From Cymbomonas tetramitiformis (taxonomy: Eukaryota; Chlorophyta; Pyramimonadophyceae; Pyramimonadales; Pyramimonadaceae), in contig LGRX02025988.1 of the NCBI GenBank assembly GCA_001247695.2, positions 1 through 64,000 on the forward strand: 64,000 nucleotides of DNA, in the 5' to 3' direction. Below are positions 43,274-55,414 of the stretch, in pieces; the first letter of the stretch is position 1, and every line of letters starts with the position of its first letter. The translations under genes were made by a program, and so were the position numbers. The notes beneath the pieces are model-generated. The model saw nothing but the letters and a program-made list of their open reading frames with translations. It was not told where the DNA came from and ran no database searches.

Positions 43274-44030
43274 ATGCTCACCAAGAACGAAGTGGAGTGG
43301 AGATGGGGCCCTGAGCAGCAGTGGGCCTTCGAAGAGCTGAAAACAGCACTGGTGGACGCCCCCGTTCTGGCCCTGCCGAACGTGAAGGCCGCAGCGGACG
43401 GATCAGCCCCCTTCGTAGTGCAGACCGACGCGAGCGGGGTGGCGCTGGGTGGAGTCCTGATGCAGGACTGTGGTGAAGGACTTAAGGCGATAGCCTACGA
43501 GAGCCGGCAGTTCTCCGCGGCTGAGCAGAACTACCACACGGGCGAGAGGGAGCTCTGCGGACTTCACCACTGCACCACGGTGACCTGGCGGCACTACCTG
43601 ATCTTCACCGCCTTCAAGCTGCAAGGCGACCACCGGCCACTGGAATGGCTGATGGAGCCGGGGAGGGAGCTGAGTCGGCGGCAGGCACGATGGTACATGG
43701 ATCTCGTGGAGGTGGGGGTCCCCCGCATGGAGTACGTGAAAGGGGCCCTGCTACTGGTACCAGACGCCTTGTCACGGCGACCCGACTACTCTGCGAAGAC
43801 GCCTCGGGAGGGCTTGAAGGAGGCCGGCATTCTCGACGCTAAGTCGGACCTCCCGAAAGACCCCCTCTCTGTGTTAGATACCTCCGACCTCTTTGAGGAG
43901 GGCCCAGCCTTGGGCACCCTGACCCAGCTTGCTGAGGTGAACAGCTGGTTGGACGCGGTGGACACTCTGCAGCTGGCGGAGTTGGCTATGGAGTCCCAAC
44001 TCGGCGCTAAAGAGCTTCGAGCCCCGCACC
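43274..44030 (+). pseudogene. Gypsy RNase H
   Basis: RNase H domain of the same Gypsy: QWAFEELKTALVDAPVLALP, FVVQTDASGVALGGVLMQ (catalytic Asp), NYHTGERELCGL (catalytic Glu region), DHRPLEWLM and VKGALLLVPDALSRRPDY. The usual next domain, integrase, is absent. Confidence 0.88.
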
Positions 44031-44440
44031 ATTGCGAGGACCTCCCAATAGAGGTCACAGCGGGTGCTGGGGGGTGCAGACGCAGCACCCTGGCGCGGAT
44101 CTCCCGACGGAGGTCACATCAGACGCTGGAGGGTCGCGGGCTGAGCACTCTTGCGAGGACCTCCCGGTAGAGGTCGCAGCAGGCGCTGGAGGGGTGCAGA
44201 TGCAGCACCCTGGCGCGGATCTCCCTACGGAGGTCACAACATCAGACGCGGGAGGGGTGCAAACTGAGCACCCCGGCGCGGACCACCTGACGGAGGTCAC
44301 AGCAGGCGCTGGAGGGGTGCAGATGCAGCGCCCTGGCGCGGATCTCCCGACGGAGGTCACATCAGACGCTGGAGGGGTGCAAATTGAGCACCCCGGCGCG
44401 GACCACCTGACGGAGGTCACAGCAGGCGCTGGTGTTAAGC
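44030..44440 (+). repeat. 60-bp coding tandem repeats
   Basis: About seven copies of a 60-bp unit that keeps frame for 20 residues of the type GADLPTEVTSDAGGVQ plus four. The repeats begin in the RNase H reading context and end at the apparent 3' breakpoint of the Gypsy remnant. Confidence 0.88.
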
Positions 44441-46323
44441 TGAAAATTTGGCCAGGGCTTCGCGACACGATTTTGGTCAACGTGCTGGTCAACGGAACCC
44501 TCTAAATACAGTAAAAGTAGCCCAAAAGACGGTTTCCAGCCGTGATGTAACCAAGTGAACGGTGGGTTTCAGCAAGTTAGGAACCAACAAAAATAGTTAC
44601 ATAACCCCTAGGAAGGTTGTAAAAGCGTTACAAAGTCTCTAGGGCAAAGATGTTAACTTCCATCTTTGCACGAAGTTGGTCCAAAGTGCCCCCAGTGTTA
44701 AGGAACGTCGAAAGGTACTTTTGGGGGATATTGTGAGCAATTCTGGACGTCAGCAGCTGCAAAAAAAACGTACGTATTGCTGGTAAAATTGCGCCAAGGT
44801 TCCTCAAAGTACATCTCCTCCCCCCCAGTGTGCTGGCCACACTAAAACGCAGGTCCGTGGTTACGCAAGTCCGTGCGCAGACGCAACGGACAACCTCAAA
44901 GATACCAAATTGTCCCGGTGTTGCAGGGACATCATTCTATTATGTCTTTTTTGTTGATCCAACGAAACGAGATCTTTTTATTATATACTGTACACTGAAC
45001 GAAATGTCAGGTTGAGCTTTGTATGCAAACTGTAAACTGATTTATGAGGCCGAAGACGTTTCCGTCTACACCTTTATCGATTGTCACAACACAACTCTGT
45101 GACCCGAAATGTACAACCCCGAATCTTTCATCATATCTCGATTCGTCATCAATTCCAATCTCGATCTCGTTCGTTCTGTCAAAATCTGACACGATGCCAG
45201 GCTGTCATACTGACACGATGTCATACTGGCATACTATCATCGTGTCATACTTGCCATTTTCTCGGAACTTCTACATCTCTCTGTCGAATCTTGACATGAT
45301 ATCAGACTGTCATACTGTCACGATGTCATACTGTCATCGTGCCATACTGTCATGCTGTCATACATGTCATTATTCTACATCTCTCACGTCTCAGTTCATA
45401 CTATCAGCCATACGCATGACCCGTCACACTCGAGATATCACAGCCGTCGTGCCCACCGGCACAAATACAGCCGTGTGCCGGGGTTGTAGCTTACAGGATG
45501 TTACCGCTGAGTACGATCACAAACAGTGAACTCTTAGTTAGTACCGGTAATAAGAACCGTCTCGGTCGATCGCGGTGCTTGTCTCGAACACTAGTCGATC
45601 CGATGACACCCGCCGAGCCCAGACTGGCGAAATGCCCGCAAGATTGGCCCAGTGCATTTTGTTTAAAACCGCTCCCGATCGCCTGCAGGGCGGAATGACA
45701 AAGTGCACCCAAATCGGTATCTTGGTTGCCCCCCTCGGTGGCTCACCAAGATCAAGGTAGGGCAAAGAGTGAGGCTGCCACCCCACCCTGCCTCTCCTTG
45801 CAGAGAAGCAGACTATCCTGTTCATTGCCTTAAAAGGCAGTACCAGTCAGAAATGTACCACGGGGGCATCCACACCAAGTCACGCATTTCCAACCAGTGG
45901 CTGTCCCCATTAACAACGAAGTGCCGTTGCCTCAAATCCCGGTTTAATTGCGAACACAAGTCCCCTGGCAAATGTAACAAGCCAGAGTCAATGGACAATA
46001 GAGAAAAAGAGAGACCGCAAACTGCAAAGTCCTTCAAGAGCCTCCGCCCCCCACACACATGCAAGTACAAATATAACATCATTGAATTTGAATTGTATCA
46101 CGTCATGAGCAGAGCTGGTTGTCAGGAACAGCTCTTACTAAAATTGAATATGAGTTTACTAAGAAGTTGCTTGGCAGTCATCACACCTACTGTCCAGAGC
46201 ACCAACATCTCATTGTATATTTCACATGCTGTGAAAACTTATTTCCCACCCGACTGGAAGAGTTCTGATCATCTTTTCTAGTTTCATTTGGGATCCATCC
46301 AAATGTGGGACTCCTCATTCCCC
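44441..46323. other. Intergenic, non-coding
   Basis: No supported gene. At about 45190-45370 the string TGTCATACTG and variants (GATGTCATACTGTCA and similar) recur six to eight times. The last part lies downstream of the acyl-CoA synthetase stop codon and should include its 3' end. Confidence 0.4.
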
Positions 46324-49300
46324 TCATTCCGCATATAGAGTTGAGATGACGGATTCATATTTAGAGCAAACAATGTCACGTTTCAACTTCATGGTCGGAG
46401 TAAGCTCGCCTCCTGGAATGCTGAAGTCCTGTAGCTCATGCAACAACCCGACTCCTGTTAAGAGATTCTCATTAATGTAAAAACTCTGCCGCCCTTCCCT
46501 TACACAAGGCACCACCTTTTGGGCGGGTGCGATGGACCTATACAGCTGTCAAAGCTCTTGACCAAGATGCCAGAGCTCGTTTCACCGGATTGAAGGTGTT
46601 GAGGCAGGCGTGCGGTGAAGATTGTACACACACATCACAAATGCACGAGCCGTTCATGCATCTAGTCTTAGAGATCTCAACAAACATTTCCCGTGAGTTG
46701 CCCAACAGCACTTGAACAACATGTTTGCGGCGGCTAACAAGGACGCGTGGATTGCACCGTGTGGCACATTGACGGGGTCCTCGCATTTTCAAACAGCTCG
46801 ACTGTGGCGCATGGCAGCGACCTACCGAATCAAGGATAGCAAACTTTTGAACCTTTTGTGCATTTGAAACACAGGTCTCGCCACTGTTGTAGGCCTTGAT
46901 GCCGGCCTCGATGTATTCCTGCACTCACACAGCGCAGATGACAACATAAAGAGGAGGATATGCACGCGCACGCGTCCCGCAGTGTGCAGACGAGCAAGAT
47001 ATATGCGACGCATCCGCATATAGAAGAGACCGAAGTTTGTTTCGCGCTCGCGTTCCTGGTGCGAATATATCATGCCCCAAGCAGTGTGTGGCGCGCATGG
47101 TAAGTGAGACCGCCAATCTTATAATACTCCACATGGGGCACCCGGAATCGTTCATAGGCACAGGGTACCATCTGCTTCTCTGCATAGCATAGTTCACGCA
47201 TCAAAAAGGCGCACCTTCCACTTGGGATCGTTCTTCGCCTCGGCCACAGTCTTCGACGCGTCACTCACAGTGGTGGATGCTCGCTGCCAGCAGCACACCT
47301 CACGCCGCAGTGAAAGTGCCACACACCCTTCACCTCCCATGCTGTAAGTTCCATGTCCGATGGCGGAAGCAGGGCATGAAGCTCCTGAAGCAAAAAATCA
47401 AGGGTTGGCAAAGAGCTACCTACCACGAGCTTGTCGGTGAATCCACCCTCACCATCATCTTGCAGCATGAGCGTGATGAGGACGCTGTTGTACTGCGAGA
47501 CTCTCAGGCACACCCATGAGGGCAAATGCACAACAAGTGCAGTCCACACTTTAGAGAAACATGTGACGTGTGGGATCTTGGTAGGGGACTCTTCCACACA
47601 TTCACACTGCACGTGGTGCCGATGTTGAGATATGTGGCATCGACTAGTGAGCATCTCCATAAAAGAAAACACAGTCCCTTACGAACATGACGAATACACC
47701 ACAAGCGGAACACGATGCGCGCTTTATCTAAGACCACGAAGGCGTGCATGGGGTTCGCGTTGCATCAGGTTTGAACCTGGCAAGCGCGTCCAGGATCGAC
47801 AGGACCGCTCGTTGCACAAGGTCAAAATAAGTTTCCTACGCAGACTGGAATGCGCACATACCTTCTGGCGATCGCCAACAAGCATGACGTTGGAGACAGC
47901 GGGCACCAGCTTCTTGATCGCTTCCTCGATCGGAACAGGCGCAATGTTCTCTCCGCCAGCTGTGATGATCAGCTGGGGGAAGGAAGGAGGGAGGGCAAGC
48001 CTTGGCGCCTCAGAAGCCACCGCAAAAGGTTTCCGCACTGGCAGGTGCGCAGCATCGTGCAATCCTGTGCCCGAAATGAAAGGCAGGTGTGCAGCATCGT
48101 GCACTCGTGTGCCCGAATGAAAGGTAGGTGTGCCATTGTGCCGGTGTAAAAGCCATACGGCTTAGCTGCGCACCTCTTTAATGCGACCGGTAATTTTCAA
48201 AATGCCTGTCGCAGGATCGACGCGGCCGACATCTCCCGAGTGCAGGTATCCTTCGGCATCAATCACCGCCTTGGTCTTCTCGGGATCCTGTCACAGCAGA
48301 GGCGGCTCTCTGCGTCAGGTCTACTGTCCCGGGGCTGCTTCAACACTGCGCACTCAGCATGACAGCATCTGCAGCGAGGTGGTTCACACCGATCTGCAAT
48401 GATACCTTCATGTAGCCGAGCATGACGTGGCGTCCGCGCATACAAATTTCGCCCTCCCCTTCGGGATCTCTGCCCGCAACGTGATCGATTTTGGTTTCAA
48501 CGCCTGGGAGGACAATGCCGCAGGTTCCTGCAATGAAGTAGTCGAATTTGCCTGCACACTGCGCACCGCATCCGCGCACCATCAGCAATGGGCACTCCTC
48601 AAAACCACCGGCAGCAAGCATGAGCTGGGGCTATCACGGAGTGCCTCCGTGCAGCGGCGACTGTACTCACATGAGGACCCGTGTTCTCGCTCATGCCGTA
48701 CACCTCCTGAATGTAGATGTTCAGCTGTCCGAAGTACTCCAAAGTGGTCATAGAAATGGGAGCAGCACCTGGAAAGGAAAGCTCCACCACTTGTTTCACC
48801 AGCGAACCTCCGAGCCAGCAGTGTGGCTCGTCACAGCAATGGTAAGATCATTGAACATTCGGAAAGTTGGCGGCATTTGCATACGTTTGAGAAGAGCTCG
48901 CCACGGCAAAGTGCAGCTTCCCACAAAGATCTCGACGGCTTGGCACATAGATGCAGTTACTGCTTCACAGATCGGTCCTAAAGCGATCCTTTCTTGAATT
49001 TTGACCACTCACCAGATGCGAGCTGCATGCAGCGGTCCAACCCGAGGGCGGCCTTGGCTTTGCTGAAAACCAGCTTGCTTGCAATCGCATGCCCGAAGGG
49101 ACTCCTGGTCCGCCGGGTGTCGAGCTGCAGCACAAGCCCTCTCAACAGTGCGCCAAAATATGCACCGTGCAATCGTCACAAGTGAGAGGTTTCTATGACG
49201 GACACTTTTAGGAGTCATTGGGAAGTCAGAACTTCCAAGTGCACAGTTTTGGGAGATGCAGTGGGAGTGAAATGTGAGGGAGGACACAGCAGTGACCATG

Positions 49301-52300
49301 GCTGTATCCCATAGCATGCCCAATGAATGTTGTAACCCTATCACGGTGAAAGTGGGCAGAGCCCCCGAAAGGTGGTGCCTAGGCGTACCTGTGCTGTGTC
49401 GTAGCCTTTCGCACCAAGGCGCTTGCCCCAGGCAGATATCTTTGCCTTGGTACCTTTAATCGTTGCGCCCACAGCTTTCATACCTTCGGCAAACTGTGTT
49501 TGGACCACCACAAGATACTCAGTTTACATTCCCAATTGAGATGCCATAAAGTGCCTGCCAGGTGGACTGCGAACTGACCCACCGAAACAGCTGATGACTA
49601 CTCCAAGTGACCTCTTTCGGCCTGAGATGCTCTAACGTGAGAGGATCAAGTGCGGAGGCTGAATGGAAATCGGCATACCTTCTCCCAAACCCGCGGCACA
49701 CCAAAGAAAAGTGTAGGCCGAGATGCGACGAGGGTGTCCTTCAACGAGCCCTGCAAACAGACTTCGGAATTTCAGCGCCGAGCAGGCTCCTAAAAATAGC
49801 ACCGTATAAACAGCTAAGTAATATAGCCACGTTACAGGTTTTCGTTCCAGGGGATGCAACATAAGACAAGTTGTTGGTGAAGAAACCTTGAGAGCATCTG
49901 GGCGCGCGAAGGTCACAAGGCATTCACATCCGAGGCGCGCAAGGGTCTGGGGCAGATGGATGTCCAAGCTCTGTATCCACCAGAAGGCACAGGAACAGAC
50001 ACCGTCAGTGATGAGAGACAGATAGCAAAGCAAAAAGTGAAATTCCCGATAAACTGTGAAAAGGACAATAATAAAATTCTCAAGCGCAAAAAGTTGGGCG
50101 TTTACGGCACTTCAGCAATACATGATGAAGCAATATCACGATCTGTTTCAAAGCTATAAGATGGCTCGAAAAATGAGAAGTTTGCACCTGCGCAGCAATA
50201 TGGCTTAGGGGAAGATACGACACGATGGCGTGCTTCTTCTCCTTGAGGAGATGTGGAGAGTGGAGGATAGTGCCCTTTTGGGTCCAGGTCACGTTGTCGT
50301 GGCTCAACATGACGGCCTTGGGAGGTCCAGTTGTACCACTCGTATAAATCAGAGTGCAGAGGTCACCCGGCTTTTGGCCATCAATGCGTGCATTAACATC
50401 GGTCTCTGTACTAGTTGCACACGCCCGAGCTTCAAGTAAGCAGACTGGAAAGGTTCGTGCACTATTAAATGGAATATTCAAAGAGCTTGGTCGCAAGCTT
50501 ACCAGAAACAGCAGATCCCAGCTCCAAGAATGCTTCCCATGAATATACGGGAACCTTGCCAGCCTCGTTTGCAGAATCTGTGACCAAAAGGACGGCATGA
50601 GTATGAGGGAGACCACCTAACCAAACATCCTGCCCAGGCATCTAGTGCCTTGAGGTGCGCCGAACGAGCGTAGCCCGAGAATCAACCAAAGCAGCAGTTT
50701 ACGTGTGAGCGGTTGCTTGCCCACACATATCCTCAACCCAACTATTAGCCTAGTGGCTAAAAGGACCTGTCAAAGATGATTAGCCAAGTGCACTAGTTTA
50801 GACAAAGGTAATACTCCGTAGAGCATCTGCAGCACATCACAGAAAAAAATAGAGTTTCAGGAGTCAGCATCCTGTGGCTTAAAATGTTTGACACGTAAAG
50901 TGGTCCTCATGCAAGATAACAAAATAGCAGCGTACACCCAAGGGCAGGCGCCGGAGTGGTCCCCACCCAACTGACAAAAAGAGGATGAAACTAGCCACCC
51001 GCCGCCCGTCTTCGCCACACAGAGTAGGCGACAAACAGATCCGTATTACCCACATAGCGGAAACAACAGCCAATAAGGCACCAAAAGGAAGCGTTCGTTT
51101 TGTTGCCTCCCACCTCCAAGCTAGCTTCCTCACACGCAGCCAAGGCCCAGACATAAATCAGAACAACAGCACAACACCACGCCCAAACACGGAGCAGTAA
51201 GAGGCACGCCAACCAAGGTCAGCCCGTTATCATCCTGGAGAACGAACGAAGCATGCGAGCCCGCGCCCATGACATAGTACGACGCACTGAGAGACTGGAG
51301 GCAACTAGAAAAGCGACTGGAGGAGCACCCAAAACCCGAGCACTCGGCCAGCGAGGCGTGAACCTTGCCAGAAGAAGCTTGATAACTGCCGTACAATACA
51401 CAACGAGTGGCACGTGCGCGAAGGCGGTAAAAATAACGTGCACACATAGATACATTTCCGGACTGAAGGAAACCGGTGCAATCAAGCGGCGAACGTCGAT
51501 TTATTGTTGTGTGGGGTAAAGCTTCACAAGTAGAAGTCAACAAACCGTATGACGCGAACAATGCCAACCAAAATTCGCCGGACCAACACAAAACACTAGG
51601 CATCGGTCGAGTCCGTCACACGAGAGGTGTCACCACTGTGAAGCTAGCAGAAACGTGGAACTACAAACCTGGCACGGCCTCTCCGTACACGACGAGTGCA
51701 GCCAGGCTGGGGAGAGAATCGCGAATCGTCAGAAACTTCTTTAGTTGCGCAACGCCCTCGACCACCACCACCTTTGCATTACTGTGCGCTGAAATGTACT
51801 GTGGAAACGTAGGCAGCCCGTGAATACAAATGAAAAGATGATTTCAAGAAACATACTGTCGTTCAGAAAGTCCTGTTACTAGTGGTCAAGAACAAACTAG
51901 GCAAACCTACCTTGCAAGCGTCAGGAAGATTAGTCGTGTAAATTCCAGCAGCTACGCCACCAGCCGCAATAGCTCCCATATTTGCGAGATGCCATTCAGG
52001 AGAATTGAAGCCGATGATGTTCACGCAGTCGTGTGACTGAACATAGTCGCAAAATTTAATATTGACCGTTTGGCGAATTTGCTACCGAGTAAAAGACAAA
52101 CAGTTGCAGCTGGTCTTACAGGTCCACATCGCGAAAAAACACAGGCTATGCCATACTTTCCAGCTCTAGATCACACGGAAACTTTGCAGAGTTAAAGATG
52201 GATAAAGATACATACCTGGAAGCCAAGATGGATTAAAGTTTTAGAAACCTTGATAATGTCAGCATAGTACTCGCTCCAAGACCAGATCTTCCAAGCGGCC

Positions 52301-53116
52301 TGTGATCAGCACCAAAATGTGCGAAGAATCACGCCTCAGATCTGGACTTTCAGACATAAACAACGCTTGGAAGATGTTTTACCACAAGATATTCTGGTGG
52401 TTATGATCTTGTCAAGCACCAAGGGCGTAAGTACTTTCGGTTCCCCCCTTTCCGAGCTAAGCTTCCGCAAGAGAGGAAATTAGAATTGCACCGAAAGTAC
52501 TTCAAAGATTCGCTTAAATGTTGTAAAGAGTCCATACAAAGCGCATGCTCATAGATATCTAAATGAAAAACGAAAACCAAAAGGACAGAGGAGGCTTGCG
52601 ACTTACAGTCGCTGGAGATTCTTTGGGGTCTTTTTGCTGACGAAGTGCAGGAGTGTCTTTTAATGGACCAGCGACAATTTCCTTAAGAACCTGTTTTTAT
52701 CCACAAGGGGTCTTACTTCGAGGAGTTTCAAGGTATTCGTGACTGATTAAATCTTTTTCAACCTTGTGTGTACGACTGCATGCAACCATCACATTGAATC
52801 CCGTGATTCTGTAAAGGAAGAGTTCAAGTGCTACGCTTCCGTGTGGCTTCATACTAAGAGTTTAAAGTTGGTCATACCTGCATCACAGTCACTGGTGCTT
52901 CTGCAGCAGGACCTTCACTAGAGAGGACAATGGGCCGTGTCTCATTAGGTTCTGTAACGAAGTGAACGCCCGTACTGTACTGCGGTAGCTGGGCAGTTGT
53001 TGAGGGAGTATACGATGCCTGTATTTCAAGTTCAATCACACGGATCTTAGCATCAGAGGCATCGCAGTCTCTGCGTGTACAGTTCGTGAGCTTAAAATAC
53101 TCACCTTGCGCACCAT
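46324..53116 (-). CDS. Long-chain acyl-CoA synthetase, bubblegum (ACSBG) type, 20 exons
   Basis: It activates long-chain fatty acids to acyl-CoA with ATP. Exons (minus): 53116-53105, 53018-52878, 52690-52607, 52299-52216, 52036-51911, 51798-51669, 50577-50503, 50429-50188, 49970-49887, 49750-49679, 49493-49389, 49124-49013, 48768-48671, 48558-48406, 48287-48174, 47972-47862, 47492-47424, 47283-47215, 46918-46826, 46428-46324. All have GT donors and AG acceptors and consistent phases, giving 692 residues, the usual length. Motifs: WSEYYADIIK; NIIGFNSPEWH; AMP-binding YTSGTTGPPKA (the usual PKG is PKA here); YLPLSHIAAQ; EVYGMSENTG; GYLHSGDVG; GRIKELIITAGGENIAP (adenylate linker); and C-terminal FSIPGGELTPTMKLKR, typical of the bubblegum subfamily. 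No signal peptide or membrane segment is evident. The largest intron (50578-51668, 1,091 bp) shows nothing recognisable. Exon 1 encodes only four residues, so the start is the least certain part. Confidence 0.93.
48040..48130. repeat. Short tandem repeat in a synthetase intron or at an intron edge
   Basis: Two and a half copies of a roughly 44-bp unit containing GCAGCATCGTGCA and TGTGCCCGAATGAAAGG, between the exons ending at 48174 and starting at 47972. Confidence 0.8.
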
Positions 53117-55161
53117 CTTCGGTTATTCTCAATTTGACAGAAATAAAAATGTGTAAGTTGTATGAACTCTGCTGCAGTAAAGTTTTGGCACCTCACACAC
53201 CTATTCCCTCAGGCAAAACTGGTTCTTAACACCTTCAGAGAGCTGAACAGTGCACAGCAACAAGTTCAACTCGGCACCAGTTCGCCCTGATTTCGTAGAC
53301 GCAGGTACTTCGGAATAGCTAATAGGTGTCCAGTCTGTCCAGTCACAGGTTTAGAAACCATCCACGAATCGCAACCAATCGAATCCCCTGTGACGGTATC
53401 CTGGAAACTTAAAAAATCCCGCGCGTCCGAAAGTCCAATCGAATTGCTCCTCCTCGATGACATCTTGGCATGGCATGGCATGGCATGGCATGGCAATGGC
53501 AGATTCACATGACAATTTTGACATTATAGATTATTGAATGCGTTCGTCACACACGCATAGGCATACTGTACTGATACTCGATACTGTAGATACAGTACCG
53601 TAACTGATACAGTTACAGTACTCCTCCGATCTCGATCTGACAACTGACATGCCATCTCATCTTCGATCTTGCATCTTCGGCACGCCGCACTGAAGCGTTT
53701 ATCGTAATGTGTTAAATATTGAAGGGGAGCGGAGGGAAATGAGGGGGTTTATATCCACCCACCCTTGAACGTCATAGAGATATAATGTGACCCAATAATT
53801 GGCAAGCCAATAGCAATATCATGGTCGAATATCATTGTCAATTGTGTCATCCCTGGTGCGCACCCGCACCCGCACCCCTCCGCTCGCCTGCATGCGGTTT
53901 GCGGTAGGGGTGCCCAACTAAAGTTGAGCCATCCAAAATTTTTAGATTTTGAACATCGGAAGGTCCGAAGAGATTCCTGGGGAGCGACGAAGGACTGTGC
54001 TCTAATGTTTAACTATCATTGGTTAACTATGACTAACTTTGACTATCTGTCATATTTGATATTAAATTATGACAGGGGTGTCAGCGGGGGTCTGTAAGGG
54101 CCGCCAGGGGGTCTGAAAATCAGTTTTGGCCGTTTTAATCGGCCGTGGAGGCCCCCCTATCGTGACCCCTCTATTTTTTGTGTGCATTCAGGGTTTAGGG
54201 TTTAGGTTTGGCAGAATTATGTCAGAATTATGTCAGAATTACGTCAGAATGTGTCATAGTGGCGGCTACGCCGCCGCCGGTGCCGGTGACTGTGGAATTT
54301 GAATATGTCTTATGTGTTAAATATGGGCGTGCTATAAGAAACGGCGCGGCCTTAAATTACTATATTTATATATACATATATTTTTTTCATTTAATAAAAT
54401 TTAAAAAGGGAGGTGGGAGGTGGGAGGTTGCCGTTTTCAGAAAGTATTTTAGAAATTAAATAAATAATCTAATATATTTCATTTTCATTATAAAAAAGTT
54501 TTCAAACAGTAGCACCTCCCACCACCCAACCTCCCCTTTTTTTAAAAAAATAGATTTAATGAAAATGAAAAAATAAATTCGATAAAAATGAAAAGTAAAT
54601 TCAATAAAAATGAAAAATAAATTCAAAAAATGAAAAATAAATTCAATAAAAATGAAAAATTAATATTAAAAATAATCGGTGTGCGGAATGGCGTAGTCTA
54701 TTAATATATCTATCATTTTTTAACAAAAAAAAAGTAGAAAAGGGAGGTGGGAGGTGGAGGTTGGGTAATTTCAAAAAGTATACCGGAATATCCTAGTACC
54801 CCAGATATCAGATAGTCCCGTACTCAGTCTGGATAAACTCTCTAGATAAATAAACCCTAAGCTAGATATACCAGTGTCGCAATCGGTTTCGGTTGAAACC
54901 GAAATACCGACGACGGTTTTAATCTCGCTCGATGATCCGTCATCAACTGTCCCCGACAGGACCCTGGGTGCTTTCGATCCGGACGGCACCGATCCCGACG
55001 GGGGGTTGAGAAATTTTGATCCGTCTCATCCCGATCCCGATGAGATTTTCCCGAAATTGAACCGCATTGTCCCGATCCCGATGGTGTGTTAGCCATCAAT
55101 GAACCGTGCTCGCATTCTCGATACTGTATGGCGAAGAGGACGCCGATGAGAATTGTGAGAG
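53117..55161. other. Upstream region of the acyl-CoA synthetase; AT-rich, repeat-bearing, no gene
   Basis: The first few hundred bases should contain the synthetase promoter and leader. Six copies of TGGCA lie at 53466-53495. At 54400-54430 and 54735-54765 a G-rich string (GGGAGGTGGGAGGTGG) recurs directly, with its complement CACCTCCCACCACCCAACC at about 54512, so the piece can fold. AAAAATGAAAAATAAATTC is tandemly repeated at about 54565-54660. No coding frame is supported. Confidence 0.5.
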
Positions 55162-55414
55162 TCACGGGGAGCCCAATCTTGCCACCCCCACTGTAAGGGG
55201 GGGGCACAGTGGGTCTCCTGTCTGTCACCCCTCAGCCCGATGTGTCACCAGTGTCCGTTGTCACGTGTATCACGGTGTGCTATAAAACACCTATCACAGT
55301 ATTTTATATCATCTTAGTATCCGAGAGCACGAGCACCTGCCCCTGCGAGACAGTTTCGCTCCTCAGCGCCTGACATATATATATCCTTATATATATATTT
55401 CTCACTTCCTCTCA
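55162..55414 (+). repeat. LTR, left copy
   Basis: Starts TCACGGGGAGCCC (the right copy has TGTCACGGGG) and ends CTTCCTCTCA. It contains CTATAAAACACC, a likely TATA box for the U3 promoter, and a run of eight G. Confidence 0.93.

Larger units (their letters stand above)
39802..43310 (+). pseudogene. Gypsy reverse transcriptase, split by the hAT insertion
   Basis: Conserved blocks in order: EKGYIRPSSSPYAAPCLMVPK (about 40250), VVDYRQLNSQTVRDRYPLP, FSSFDAVDGFWQVPM, WLVMPQGLQNSPSQYQRRM and the catalytic FIDDVVVFSKG (about 40630). The frame breaks at 40687 at the hAT insertion and resumes in the same frame at 43034 with the thumb/connection (FLGHTLSSEGCKPQHDKV, then VRQFLGLAAGYY). Near 43245 a small deletion shifts frame into the RNase H part. 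Confidence 0.9.
35736..44440 (+). mobile_element. Truncated Ty3/Gypsy retrotransposon, interrupted by a hAT element
   Basis: Gag, aspartic protease, reverse transcriptase and RNase H occur in Gypsy order, but no LTRs were found on either side and the integrase is absent. The left end abuts the virus-like block at 35735/35736. The right end fades into 60-bp tandem repeats at about 44440. Frameshifts and stops occur throughout. Without the hAT insertion the remnant is about 6.4 kb. Confidence 0.85.

Noticed and set aside
35736..44440. LTR pair for the truncated Gypsy
   Set aside because: No direct repeat at its two ends could be found; the tandem repeats at 44030-44440 are coding repeats, not LTRs.
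54189..54210. TTTAGGGTTTAGG, plant/green-algal telomere-like repeat
   Set aside because: Only about two units; far too short to call an interstitial telomere or to fix the host lineage.
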